A stretch of 64,000 nt of DNA from Qipengyuania xiamenensis (GTDB taxonomy: Bacteria; Pseudomonadota; Alphaproteobacteria; Sphingomonadales; Sphingomonadaceae). The DNA lies in assembly GCF_019711495.1 (NCBI RefSeq), contig NZ_JAIGNM010000001.1, forward strand, positions 1,178,001 to 1,242,000. The letters are read 5' to 3'. This document shows, in pieces, positions 42,250-50,878 of the stretch (within the stretch, counting starts at the first letter, position 1; each line of letters opens with the position of its first letter). The notes below the pieces were generated by a model that made no database searches, was not told where the DNA came from, and saw only the letters and a list, made by a program, of their open reading frames with translations. The position numbers and the translations under genes are program-made.

Positions 42250-42786
42250 TTGAGACAGAATTTGAGAATGGCAACGCGTGCAGCCCATGACCGGCTGGAC
42301 CGTATTGCCGCTACAATGCCGTTATCCTCGACAGGCGATTATGCCTTATTTCTTGGCGCGCAGTTCGCCGCGCGTGCGGCGATGGAAGAGACTTTCGCTG
42401 TGAATCCGCCCAGCCAAGTCGGCGAACCCCCGCGGCAGACGCAGCTGATTTTGTCCGATCTTAAAGAGCTCGGCTACGCGCCGCCTCCGCCCGCTGCGCC
42501 TCTCCACCTGGACGGCTCAGCGCAGGCACTTGGTGCGGCGTGGGTTGTCGCCGGCTCCTCGCTCGGGAACCGAGCCATGCTGGCGCAGCGTAACAAGGCC
42601 GGACTGTCTGGCGCGGACCGGTTTCTCTCCGATCCCGCCATGCCCGCCTTTTTCAGGACCCTGCTTGAAGTCCTCGAAACCCCCGACACTCGGGCTTCGG
42701 TCGAAGCCGCAATACAAGGTGCCCAAGCAGCATTCGCCCTGTTCGAATGCGCTTTCGCCGCACGGCAGCTAGAGACCGCAGCATGA
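42250..42786 (+). CDS. bphO: Heme oxygenase, biliverdin-forming
   Basis: 178 residues from TTG 42250 (L-R-M-A-T-R-A-A-H-D-R-L-D); ATG 42268 would remove the first helix. His 13 is the proximal heme ligand. Bacterial HO fold: 'LFLGAQFAARAAMEE', 'GAAWVVAGSSLGNRAML' (distal helix with G-S-x-x-G), 'FALFECAF'. Opens heme to biliverdin, iron and CO. Its ATGA overlap with the phytochrome gene leaves little doubt that it makes the chromophore. Start choice is the only uncertainty. Confidence 0.88.
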   Translation: MRQNLRMATRAAHDRLDRIAATMPLSSTGDYALFLGAQFAARAAMEETFAVNPPSQVGEPPRQTQLILSDLKELGYAPPPPAAPLHLDGSAQALGAAWVVAGSSLGNRAMLAQRNKAGLSGADRFLSDPAMPAFFRTLLEVLETPDTRASVEAAIQGAQAAFALFECAFAARQLETAA

Positions 42787-45344
42787 ACGCCGAAGAGAAC
42801 AAGGTCGATCTGACGAATTGCGACCGCGAGCCGATCCACGTCCTCGGCCAGATCCAGCCTTTCGGGGCCTTGATAAGCATCAATGCGGACTGGTTCGTCA
42901 GCCAGCGCTCTGCCAACCTCGAAGAGATGCTCGGGCTCTCCGATGAAGTCGAGACAGGCGCCCGGCTGTCCGACATCCTTTCCGCCTCCGCTTTTCAAAG
43001 GCTGCGCAGCGCCGTCTCCGCCATTGGCCGGGGCGATCAGGTCGAGCGCCTGTTTGGTATCGACATGCTTGGCGACGGCAGGCTTTTCGATTGCGCGCTC
43101 CACTGCTCAGGTCGATACACGATCATCGAGATAGAGCCGCACGCCGAAGGCGACATAAACCGGCAGATGGCGATCCTGCGGCCGGTCATGGGCCGGTTGG
43201 AGAAATTGTCGGACGTCGACGCTTTGGTCGCGGATGCAGCGCGCCAGTTACGTGCCGTGCTCGATATCGACCGGGTCATGGTCTATCGCTTCCGTGACGA
43301 CCTGTCGGGCGAAGTGATCGCCGAAGCCAAGCGCCACGATCTCGAGGGATTCCTCGGGCTGCGCTATCCGAAGAGCGACATTCCCGCTCAGGCGCGTGAG
43401 CTCTACAAGCGCAACCGGTTTCGCATCATCAGCGATGTCGAGAGCGATCCCGTTCCCATCACACCCCGACAGACACTCGAAGGCGAAGACCTCGATCTTT
43501 CGATGAGCACCCTTCGCGCGGTCTCGCCGATCCACATCGAGTATCTCAAGAACATGGGGGTCGGCGCCTCGCTGTCGATTTCCATCGTGATCGGCGGCGA
43601 GTTGTGGGGCCTGTTCGCCTGCCACCACTATTCGCCCAAGATCCTGCCCTATTCGCAGCGGACGACTGCCGAGCTGTTCTCTGAAACATTCTCGCTCATG
43701 CTGGAGCGAACCCTGTTCCGCGAGAGCGAACGGCTGAGGGAAAGGGGCCGCGAAGTGCATAACCAGCTCATGCGCGACATCGCGGCCGGTACGCCTCTTC
43801 ACGATTGCCTGCCCACGCTCGATCCGGTCATCCAGGACGTGATCCCTCATGATGGTGCGAGCGTGTTCGTGGACGACATCTACGTCGCGCGCGGATCGGC
43901 TCCCAACGAGGAAGAATTCCGCGCCATCGTCGGCCAGCTTAACGGGGCCGCGACAAGCAGCGTTTTCATAACCGACCAGATATCAAGCCGCATCCCGAAG
44001 GCGGAACGGTTCGCAGATCGCGCGACCGGCGCACTCGTCATTCCCGTGTCACGCATGCCGCGCGATTACCTCGTGCTTTGGCGCAAGGGACTGGGCCAGA
44101 CCGTAATGTGGGCAGGCAATCCGGAAAAGCCGGTCGAGCATGGCCCCAATGGCGCGCGCCTTACGCCGCGCAAGAGCTTCGAGGCATGGCAGGAAACCGT
44201 CGAGGGACGCAGCGAGCCCTGGACCTCGGGCGAACGGCAGGTTGCAGAGGGGCTGCGGGTTACGCTGCTCGAGATTATCCTGCGCCTGACCGACGAAGCC
44301 GTGAAGGAAAGGGCCAAGGCGCAAGCGAAGCAGGAACTGCTAATCGCGGAACTCAACCACCGCGTCCGCAACATCCTCAACCTCATTCGCGGACTGATCA
44401 GCCAGTCGCGCAGCGAGGCCACCTCCATCGAGGAATTTTCCGAGATCGTCGGTGGCCGGATCGCCTCGCTGGCTTCCGCGCATGACAATATCACCAAGGG
44501 CAACTGGTCGTCGGCGCCGTTGAGGGGCCTGATCGAGACCGAAGCGCAGGCCTATATTTCCGGCAAGCTCGACCGTGTCGAGATCGAAGGTCCGGAAGTG
44601 CTCATCGTGCCCGAGGCCTATACAGTGCTTGCGCTCGTCATCCACGAGATGATCACCAACTCTGCCAAATACGGATCGCTGAGCGACAGCTCGGGCACGC
44701 TCGAGGTCACGATCAAGCAGACAGGTGATGGATTCCTCCAGATCGGCTGGAAGGAACGCGGAGGCCCTCCGGTCAAGCCGCCCAAGCGCCGGGGCTTCGG
44801 CTCGACCATCATCGATCGCTCGATCCCCTTCGAACTGGGCGGCGAAACCAGCATCGATTACAAACTCGAAGGGGTGGAGGCGACCTTCACCGTGCCCGAA
44901 CGGTTTGTATCCTGGGAATCTGCGGGCAATCCGGCCCCGAGCAAAAAGCCTGTTGAAGAGAAAAAGGCGGCTTCCGCAGACCGCGCCGATGTGCATGTGC
45001 ATGCCCCCGAAACCGTCATGCTCGTCGAAGACAGCATGATCATCGCGCTCGATACGGAAGATTGCCTGAAGGAGCTGGGCGTTTCGACGGTCATCATGGA
45101 AAGCACCGTCGCCGGCGCTCTTCGCGCGCTTGAAAGCGATCGTCCGGACCTTGCCATCCTCGACTACAATCTCGGCAAGGAAAGCAGCGAGAAGGTGGCC
45201 GAGGAACTGGCACGGCAGAACATCCCGTTCTGGCTGGCGACCGGCTATGGCGAGATGAAGGACCGGCTCGATGAAATCGGAGCGCAGGGCCTGCTGGTCA
45301 AACCCTATGGCAAAGCCGACCTCGTAAAGATCCTCAAGGAGTGA
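42783..45344 (+). CDS. bphP: Bacteriophytochrome histidine kinase with receiver
   Basis: 853 residues from ATG 42783. Biliverdin-binding Cys 13 (N-C-D-R-E-P-I-H), PAS_2 domain (about 15-115), GAF (about 140-310) with Y-P-K-S-D-I-P-A-Q-A-R-E-L-Y, and PHY (about 320-500). Then an HWE-type kinase with His 526 in E-L-N-H-R-V-R-N, 'VIHEMITNSAKYGSL', and a C-terminal receiver with Asp 794 (L-A-I-L-D-Y-N-L-G) and Lys in L-V-K-P-Y. Red/far-red light should control phosphorylation. The fused receiver without HPt may act as phosphate sink. Convergent overlap with manA. Confidence 0.95.
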   Translation: MNAEENKVDLTNCDREPIHVLGQIQPFGALISINADWFVSQRSANLEEMLGLSDEVETGARLSDILSASAFQRLRSAVSAIGRGDQVERLFGIDMLGDGRLFDCALHCSGRYTIIEIEPHAEGDINRQMAILRPVMGRLEKLSDVDALVADAARQLRAVLDIDRVMVYRFRDDLSGEVIAEAKRHDLEGFLGLRYPKSDIPAQARELYKRNRFRIISDVESDPVPITPRQTLEGEDLDLSMSTLRAVSPIHIEYLKNMGVGASLSISIVIGGELWGLFACHHYSPKILPYSQRTTAELFSETFSLMLERTLFRESERLRERGREVHNQLMRDIAAGTPLHDCLPTLDPVIQDVIPHDGASVFVDDIYVARGSAPNEEEFRAIVGQLNGAATSSVFITDQISSRIPKAERFADRATGALVIPVSRMPRDYLVLWRKGLGQTVMWAGNPEKPVEHGPNGARLTPRKSFEAWQETVEGRSEPWTSGERQVAEGLRVTLLEIILRLTDEAVKERAKAQAKQELLIAELNHRVRNILNLIRGLISQSRSEATSIEEFSEIVGGRIASLASAHDNITKGNWSSAPLRGLIETEAQAYISGKLDRVEIEGPEVLIVPEAYTVLALVIHEMITNSAKYGSLSDSSGTLEVTIKQTGDGFLQIGWKERGGPPVKPPKRRGFGSTIIDRSIPFELGGETSIDYKLEGVEATFTVPERFVSWESAGNPAPSKKPVEEKKAASADRADVHVHAPETVMLVEDSMIIALDTEDCLKELGVSTVIMESTVAGALRALESDRPDLAILDYNLGKESSEKVAEELARQNIPFWLATGYGEMKDRLDEIGAQGLLVKPYGKADLVKILKE

Positions 45345-46143
45345 TCGGAAGTCCGGCGACGAGGCAGCGCGGGCAATCCGACAAGTCGACCTGATCCAGG
45401 TTGTTCGCTTGGGCGGAGCTGCCCGAGGCGATTTTCAGTGACCCGATCGAGCAATGCCCCTCGAGCGGGATGACCTGCACGGCGCCTTCGAATTTTTCGC
45501 GTACGCCCGCAATCTCGCCGCCCGCGATCTCCGCGACGCTGAACAAGGGGCCTTCGACCAGCATTTGCGTGCATGACGGGTCGATGGTGCGGCGCAGATG
45601 CGCAGGGTGTTCGCCGCCGATCGCGCTCTTCACCGCATCCTCCAGATGCAACGGCCGGTCGCGCCCGTAGTCATAGAGGCGATAGGTAATATCCGTGCTC
45701 TGCTGCACTTCGACCAGAGTCAGCCCCGGCCCCATGGCATGCACCGTTCCGGCAGGCACGTAGAGAAAATCGTTCGCGGCAACGTTGCGCCATGCAAGCA
45801 GGTGCTCGATCGATCCGTCCTGTGCCGCCTCGCGTATTTCCTCTGGGGCGATATCGCGGCGGAACCCCGTCGCCAGCTGCGCGCCGGGAGCAGCATTGAG
45901 GATCAGCCAGCATTCGTCCTTCCCGCGACCGGTCGGGCTCAGGTCGCACCGCGGGTGCACCTGCACCGAGAGCTTGGCGCTGGTGAACAGGTATTTGGTG
46001 AGGATGCTGTCGAGCGGAGCGTCCGGCTGGAACCAGATCTCGCCGACAGCTTCCTCGCAATCGCCGACGAGCGCGGGCGAGAGGTCGTCGCGACCCCACG
46101 GCTTGACCAGCAGCCTCGGCTCAATTGCACTGTTCGAATTCAC
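45334..46143 (-). CDS. manA: Mannose-6-phosphate isomerase, short form
   Basis: 269 residues. Interconverts fructose-6-P and mannose-6-P. Zinc site in the cupin: 'LSVQVHPR', D-E-C-W, and 'VPAGTVHAMGPGLTLVEVQQSTDITYRLYDYGR'. It is the short class without the third domain of E. coli ManA. Its start overlaps the manC stop by 4 bases (ATGA). Last 11 bases overlap the convergent phytochrome gene. Confidence 0.92.
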   Translation of the reverse strand: MNSNSAIEPRLLVKPWGRDDLSPALVGDCEEAVGEIWFQPDAPLDSILTKYLFTSAKLSVQVHPRCDLSPTGRGKDECWLILNAAPGAQLATGFRRDIAPEEIREAAQDGSIEHLLAWRNVAANDFLYVPAGTVHAMGPGLTLVEVQQSTDITYRLYDYGRDRPLHLEDAVKSAIGGEHPAHLRRTIDPSCTQMLVEGPLFSVAEIAGGEIAGVREKFEGAVQVIPLEGHCSIGSLKIASGSSAQANNLDQVDLSDCPRCLVAGLPITP

Positions 46144-47183
46144 TCAGACTTGTCCGTCGCCAGATTCTTTACCGCCTGCGCCGCGTCACGCGACAGGACA
46201 AGCACGTCCTCGCCATCGACGACAACGATGACATTGTCGAGACCGACCACCGAAATTCGTCGATCCATACCGACCGTCATGACGCCGTCCGCATCGATCG
46301 TCCGCGTACCGTCGGCGAGCAGGTCCAGTCCGGCTGCCTCCCGGGCATTCATCAGCGAGTTCCAGTCGCCGATATCGGACCAGCCGATGTCGGCCGACAC
46401 TATGGCAGCGTGGGCCGTATTTTCCATGAGGGCATAGTCCACGCTCTCGCCATTGATCCGGGTGAATGCCGAGCTTTCGGGATGGAACTGCGCCCCGTCC
46501 TCACTGCCGTTCTCGACCGCTTGCCTTGCTGCTTTCGCCATTTCGGGACGGTGCCGGGCCAGCTCGTCCATGAAGGTGCCTGCACGGAAAACGAACATAC
46601 CGCTGTTCCAGGCGAACCTACCGCTTTCGAGATAGGCCTGCGCGGTGGCTTCATCGGGCTTTTCGACGAAGCGCGCTACCTTGTGCCCTTCGCCAAGAGA
46701 CTCGCCCTTCTCGATATAGCCATAGCCTGTCTCGGGGCGATCGGGTTCGATCCCGAAGCAAACCAGCTTGCCGTCCCTCGCGAGGCCTTGCGCCTTGGCT
46801 ACGGCCTCGAGGAATGCCTGTCTGTCGGCAATATGATGATCGCTCGGACACACCAGCAGGATAGTGTCGGGCTCGACCCTTGCTGCGGCAAGTGCAATCG
46901 CCGGCGCAGTGTTGCGCGCTGCCGGTTCGACGATCAGGGAATAGTCCCCAGCCTGCTGCTCAACCAGCGGCACGTGCTTTTCGCCGGCAACAATCAGCGG
47001 TTCCGCAAAGAGACCGCCTTCATTCAGGCGGTCGAGCGTCTGCTGGAACAGCGTCCGCTCATCCAGCAGAGGCAGGAACGGCTTGGGCCTGTCCGCACGG
47101 CTGAGCGGCCACAGGCGCGTACCGCTGCCTCCGCACAGGACGACGGGCTGGATCACTTGCACTTCCTCACTGCGACCGGTCAC
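46140..47183 (-). CDS. manC: Mannose-1-phosphate guanylyltransferase
   Basis: 347 residues. Makes GDP-mannose from GTP and mannose-1-P. Pyrophosphorylase signature 'VLCGGSGTRLWPLSRADRPKPFLPL', 'LVCPSDHHIAD', 'FVEKPDEATAQAYLESGRFAWNSGMFVF', 'ADIGWSDIGDWNSL'. The isomerase domain of long ManC/AlgA forms is absent and is supplied by the overlapping manA. A GDP-mannose pathway for surface polysaccharide is implied. Confidence 0.92.
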   Translation of the reverse strand: MTGRSEEVQVIQPVVLCGGSGTRLWPLSRADRPKPFLPLLDERTLFQQTLDRLNEGGLFAEPLIVAGEKHVPLVEQQAGDYSLIVEPAARNTAPAIALAAARVEPDTILLVCPSDHHIADRQAFLEAVAKAQGLARDGKLVCFGIEPDRPETGYGYIEKGESLGEGHKVARFVEKPDEATAQAYLESGRFAWNSGMFVFRAGTFMDELARHRPEMAKAARQAVENGSEDGAQFHPESSAFTRINGESVDYALMENTAHAAIVSADIGWSDIGDWNSLMNAREAAGLDLLADGTRTIDADGVMTVGMDRRISVVGLDNVIVVVDGEDVLVLSRDAAQAVKNLATDKSE

Positions 47184-47216
47184 TTGCCTCCTGCATAGAG
47201 GCGGGTCGCGCGCTTG

Positions 47217-47942
47217 TCAGTTGAAGAAACGCTGCCGGTAATAGAACGGGGCCGAAACGGGATTGCCCTGCGCATCGCGGGCTGGCTCGAAGCGGATCTG
47301 CTCGTAGGACAGCTGGCAGACCACCGCATCGGTCTCGGGGAAGGGGCTTGCACGGTAGATCGAGCAGGAGGTCACCCTGCCCTCCGGCGAGACCACCAGC
47401 CTGACGATGACCGACTTACCGATGCGCGCCTGCCTGCCGCCCGGCGGGATCGGAAAGGCCCTGCTGTCGGTAATCGAGCGGATGAGCACGGGCTCGGTCG
47501 CAGCGACACCGCCCTGCCCGCTTCCGCCCCTGCCCGATCCGGTGCCCACGCCGCTTCCTTCGGCACCGGTTCCTTCACCCGACTGTGTCGCACCCGAAGT
47601 CGTGGCGCTGCCGGTCGATGCGGCGCGCGGTACGGGCTGGTCTTCCTTGACCTGACGCCTGGGAGTCGGGGCAGTCACCGGCTGCGGGACGGCTTCCTGC
47701 CCCGGATCACCTTGCGCACCCTCGTCCGGTTCGGGCTCGGTAACCGGGGTCTCTTCCTCGGGTGTCGTTACCGTCACCGTGAATGCCGACACGACCGTGC
47801 GTTCGACATCGGCGACCGCCGTGGGCGCCAGCATACGTGCGAGTACGTAGAGGATTCCCAAGTGAATCAGCAGTATAAGCACGATAAGCCACGGATTGAG
47901 ACGCTTCTTCGTCGCGCTGAAATTGGTCGCAGGTTCGGCCAT
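47217..47942 (-). CDS. tonB: TonB energy transducer
   Basis: 241 residues from ATG 47942 (M-A-E-P-A-T). One N-terminal helix ('WLIVLILLIHLGILYVLARML'), a proline/glutamate-rich periplasmic spacer, a Gly/Ser-rich stretch (G-S-G-V-G-T-G-S-G-R-G-G) and a TonB C-terminal domain: 'GKSVIVRLVVSPEGRVTSCSIYRASPFPETDAVVC', 'RFEPARDAQGNPV'. Works with ExbBD to energise outer-membrane receptors; a large receptor gene is 3 kb away. Divergent from the broken kinase gene. Confidence 0.88.
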   Translation of the reverse strand: MAEPATNFSATKKRLNPWLIVLILLIHLGILYVLARMLAPTAVADVERTVVSAFTVTVTTPEEETPVTEPEPDEGAQGDPGQEAVPQPVTAPTPRRQVKEDQPVPRAASTGSATTSGATQSGEGTGAEGSGVGTGSGRGGSGQGGVAATEPVLIRSITDSRAFPIPPGGRQARIGKSVIVRLVVSPEGRVTSCSIYRASPFPETDAVVCQLSYEQIRFEPARDAQGNPVSAPFYYRQRFFN

Positions 47943-48018
47943 GGAGATCAAACGGCGCAACCCGCCGGGACGTTCCGTCGCTTCGACCGGCAAGCTCGAA
48001 AAGGCAGGAGAAACGCTC

Positions 48019-50801
48019 ATGGCCTCAGGCGCCGTCATTATCGACCATGCGGACACGAGGGGGCTGGATGCGCGCCGGTCTACTGCCGCCCGGCTGGGGT
48101 ATCCCGCAGCCGCATTCCTCGCCTTCGCCGCCCTCGCCTATCTCAGCATCGATCTCACCCGCGGCGAAGGCCGGATCGCGGTCGTGTGGTTGCCGAACGC
48201 GCTTGCCGTCGCGTTCCTGCTACGACCTACCGCCCCGCACGAACCGGCACTGTTCGCAGCCATGTTTGTCGGAAATGTGCTGGCAAATACGGCTGTCGGC
48301 GACAGCCTCGTGACTGCGGCCTCGCTGGCTTTGGCAAACTCGGCTGAAATCTGGTTGGCGGTGATCCTCGTCAGGCGGTGGTGCGGCAATCGGCCGGACA
48401 TGTCGAATACGCACGACCTGGCGCGGTTCATGATCTGTGCGGGCCTGGTAGCGCCTATCGCATCTGCCGCTATCGCCTCGCTGACCCTCGTGGGTGCAGC
48501 GGGGTTGGCCATTGCACCGATCCTTCGCTGGGCAATGTCCGACGCGCTCTCGATGCTGATACTCGCACCCAGCGCGCTGGTCCTGCACGATGCGATAGCC
48601 AACATCCGCAAGCCGACCCCGCCCGAAATCTCCGATTGGCTGCTGCTGACGGTCGGCGGCACGACCCTCACATTCGCGGTTTTCTATCAGACCGAATTTC
48701 CCCTGTTATTCTTGATCCCCCCGGTCGTGGTCGCCCATGCCTTCAGGCTGGGCGCGCTTGGCACCGCTTTTTCGGTCATCAAAGTCGCATCGATCGCTTT
48801 GATCCTGACCCAGCTTGGCAGGGGGCCGATCAACCTTGTTCCGGCGTCACTCGACGTCCAGATATTGGTGCTGGAAGGGTTTCTCGCTTCGTGCATGATC
48901 GTCGGCCTGCCGGTAGCCGCAGTGCTCGCCACTCGTGACCGGATTCTGGGCGAATTGGCAGCGGGCAAGAAGCAATTGGCACTGCTGGCGGACAACATCA
49001 CCGATGCGATCCTGCGATACGATATCGACGGGCGCTGTACCTATGCCTCGCCCTCTGTTCGCAATGTCCTCGGGCTGCCGCCCTCACGCTTCCTGGGCCG
49101 ATCGAGCAGCGAGCGCGTTCATCCCGATGCGCAGGCTGCGGTTTCGGACGTCGAAGAAGCATTGCTGACAGGCAAGAAGGACAAGGAGCGCTTCACCTAT
49201 CGCCGATATCTCGATGGCGCTGACGGCAGCCCCGTCTTTATCGAGGCCGATTGCGCAGTCGCTTTCAATCCGGAGACCGGCGAGCGCGAGGGAATTATCG
49301 TCTCCGCGCGCGATGTCACCAATCGTATCGAGCTGGAACGCAAGCTCAAGCGCGCAACGGCGCATGCGTAGAATGCGGCTCGGGCAAAGTCCCAGTTCCT
49401 CGCGAACATGAGTCACGAGATCCGCACACCCATGAACGGCGTGCTGGGTTTTGCCGATCTGCTGAGCCGGATGGAACTCGATCCCGAAGCGGCGCGCTAT
49501 GCCGACCTGATCGTGCGTTCCGGTCGCTCGATGATGATGTTGCTCAACGACATTCTGGACATCTCGAAAATCGAGTCCGGCCAGCTTGTCGTCGCCCACG
49601 AGAGTTTCGACCTGCCACAGCTTATCGGTGACTGCGAACGGCTTCACAAGAGCAGCGCCGAGGCCAAGGGGATTCGTCTCACCGCGGTCTGCCTGCCCGA
49701 TGTGCCGCGCTCCATACGCAGCGATCCGCTGCGATTGCGACAGATCGTCCTCAACCTGCTCGGTAACGCGGTGAAGTTCACCGAGCGCGGCGAAGTAGCC
49801 TTGAAGGTCGATTACGAACCCGGCGAACTGGTCTTGACTGTCGAGGACAGCGGCATCGGGATCGCGCCGAAGCGGCTGAAGAATATCTTCGATCCCTTCG
49901 TACAGGAGGAGGCCAGTACCACGCGGCGCTATGGCGGCACCGGGCTCGGCCTCAGCATATCGCGCCAGTTGGCCGAACTGCTCGGCGGATCGCTCGATGC
50001 GAATTCCACTCCCGGTGTCGGATCGCGCTTCACCTTGCGCCTGCCCTTCGAAACGGCCGAAATCGAGCAGGAGGTCAAGGATGACCATTCCCGTCGCCTC
50101 CAAATTCGGGGCGAATCCTGCTGGCGGAAGATCACGATGTGAACCGGATGCTGGTCACTGCCATGCTGGAACAGCTCGGCCAGCGGGTCGAAACCGCCCA
50201 TGATGGCAACAAGGCGGTCGAGGCCGTAATCGCGGCAAGGGACAGTGACGAACCTTACGACCTGGTGCTGATAGATATCCAGATGCCCGAATGCGATGGC
50301 TATACTGCAGCGCGTCGCATCCGGCGCGCAGGGGTCGACCCGAACAGTCTTCCGATCGTGGCCCTTACTGCCAACGCCTTTCCCGAAGACATCGCCGCCG
50401 CCCTCGAAGCCGGAATGCAGGCCCATCTGGCCAAGCCGCTGGTATTCGAAGAACTGGCACAAGCGCTGGCCCGCTGGATGCCCGTGCACATTGTCGATGA
50501 GGATGCCTTGGCTTCCGCCCCGCGCACGCAGCTCACACCTTCCAATGCGATGGAACAGCGCTGGAACGAGCGGAAAGGCGAGGCGATGCAGGCGGTGGGC
50601 TCCGCCCTGCGCGATGATGCGCTGCAAGGCGCCCATATCGAGGACCTCGCCCGGACCGTACACAAACTGGCCGGAAGCGCCGGCATGTTCGGCGAGGTTG
50701 AACTGGGAGAGAAAGCGGCAGCGCTCGAACGCGCGCTGCGGGCAAGCGTGGAAACCGGCGTGCGCCGCAAGCTTGCCCAGGAATTGCTCGAACTAGCCTG
50801 A
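48019..50801 (+). pseudogene. Broken hybrid histidine kinase (amber plus frameshift)
   Basis: Start ATG 48019 after GGAG. The first part (to 49371) has a MASE1-type membrane module of about 300 residues ('VVWLPNALAVAFLLRP') and a PAS domain; it stops at TAG 49369-49371. In the same frame the protein continues [19 protein letters not shown] (phospho-His at 49414) and an ATPase ([12 protein letters not shown]). At about 50082-50087 the frame shifts by one base; the next frame gives [13 protein letters not shown], a receiver (Asp at 50274) and an HPt domain (His at 50661). The intact gene would give about 927 residues. The coding character remains good, so the damage looks recent. Confidence 0.85.
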
Positions 50802-50830
50802 GCGTTAGAAAGCCCACGGCACAAACGAAA

Positions 50831-50857
50831 AGGGCGACCACTAGGGGCCGCCCTTTC
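50831..50857. terminator. Shared hairpin between convergent genes
   Basis: AGGGCG-ACC and GG-CCGCCCT pair around CTAGG with an unpaired bulge. T-rich runs follow on both strands (CCCTTTCC on plus, CCCTTTTCGTTT on minus). It lies between the kinase remnant and the receptor gene. Confidence 0.6.
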
Positions 50858-50878
50858 CTGTTTCGATTGAACGAAGGA

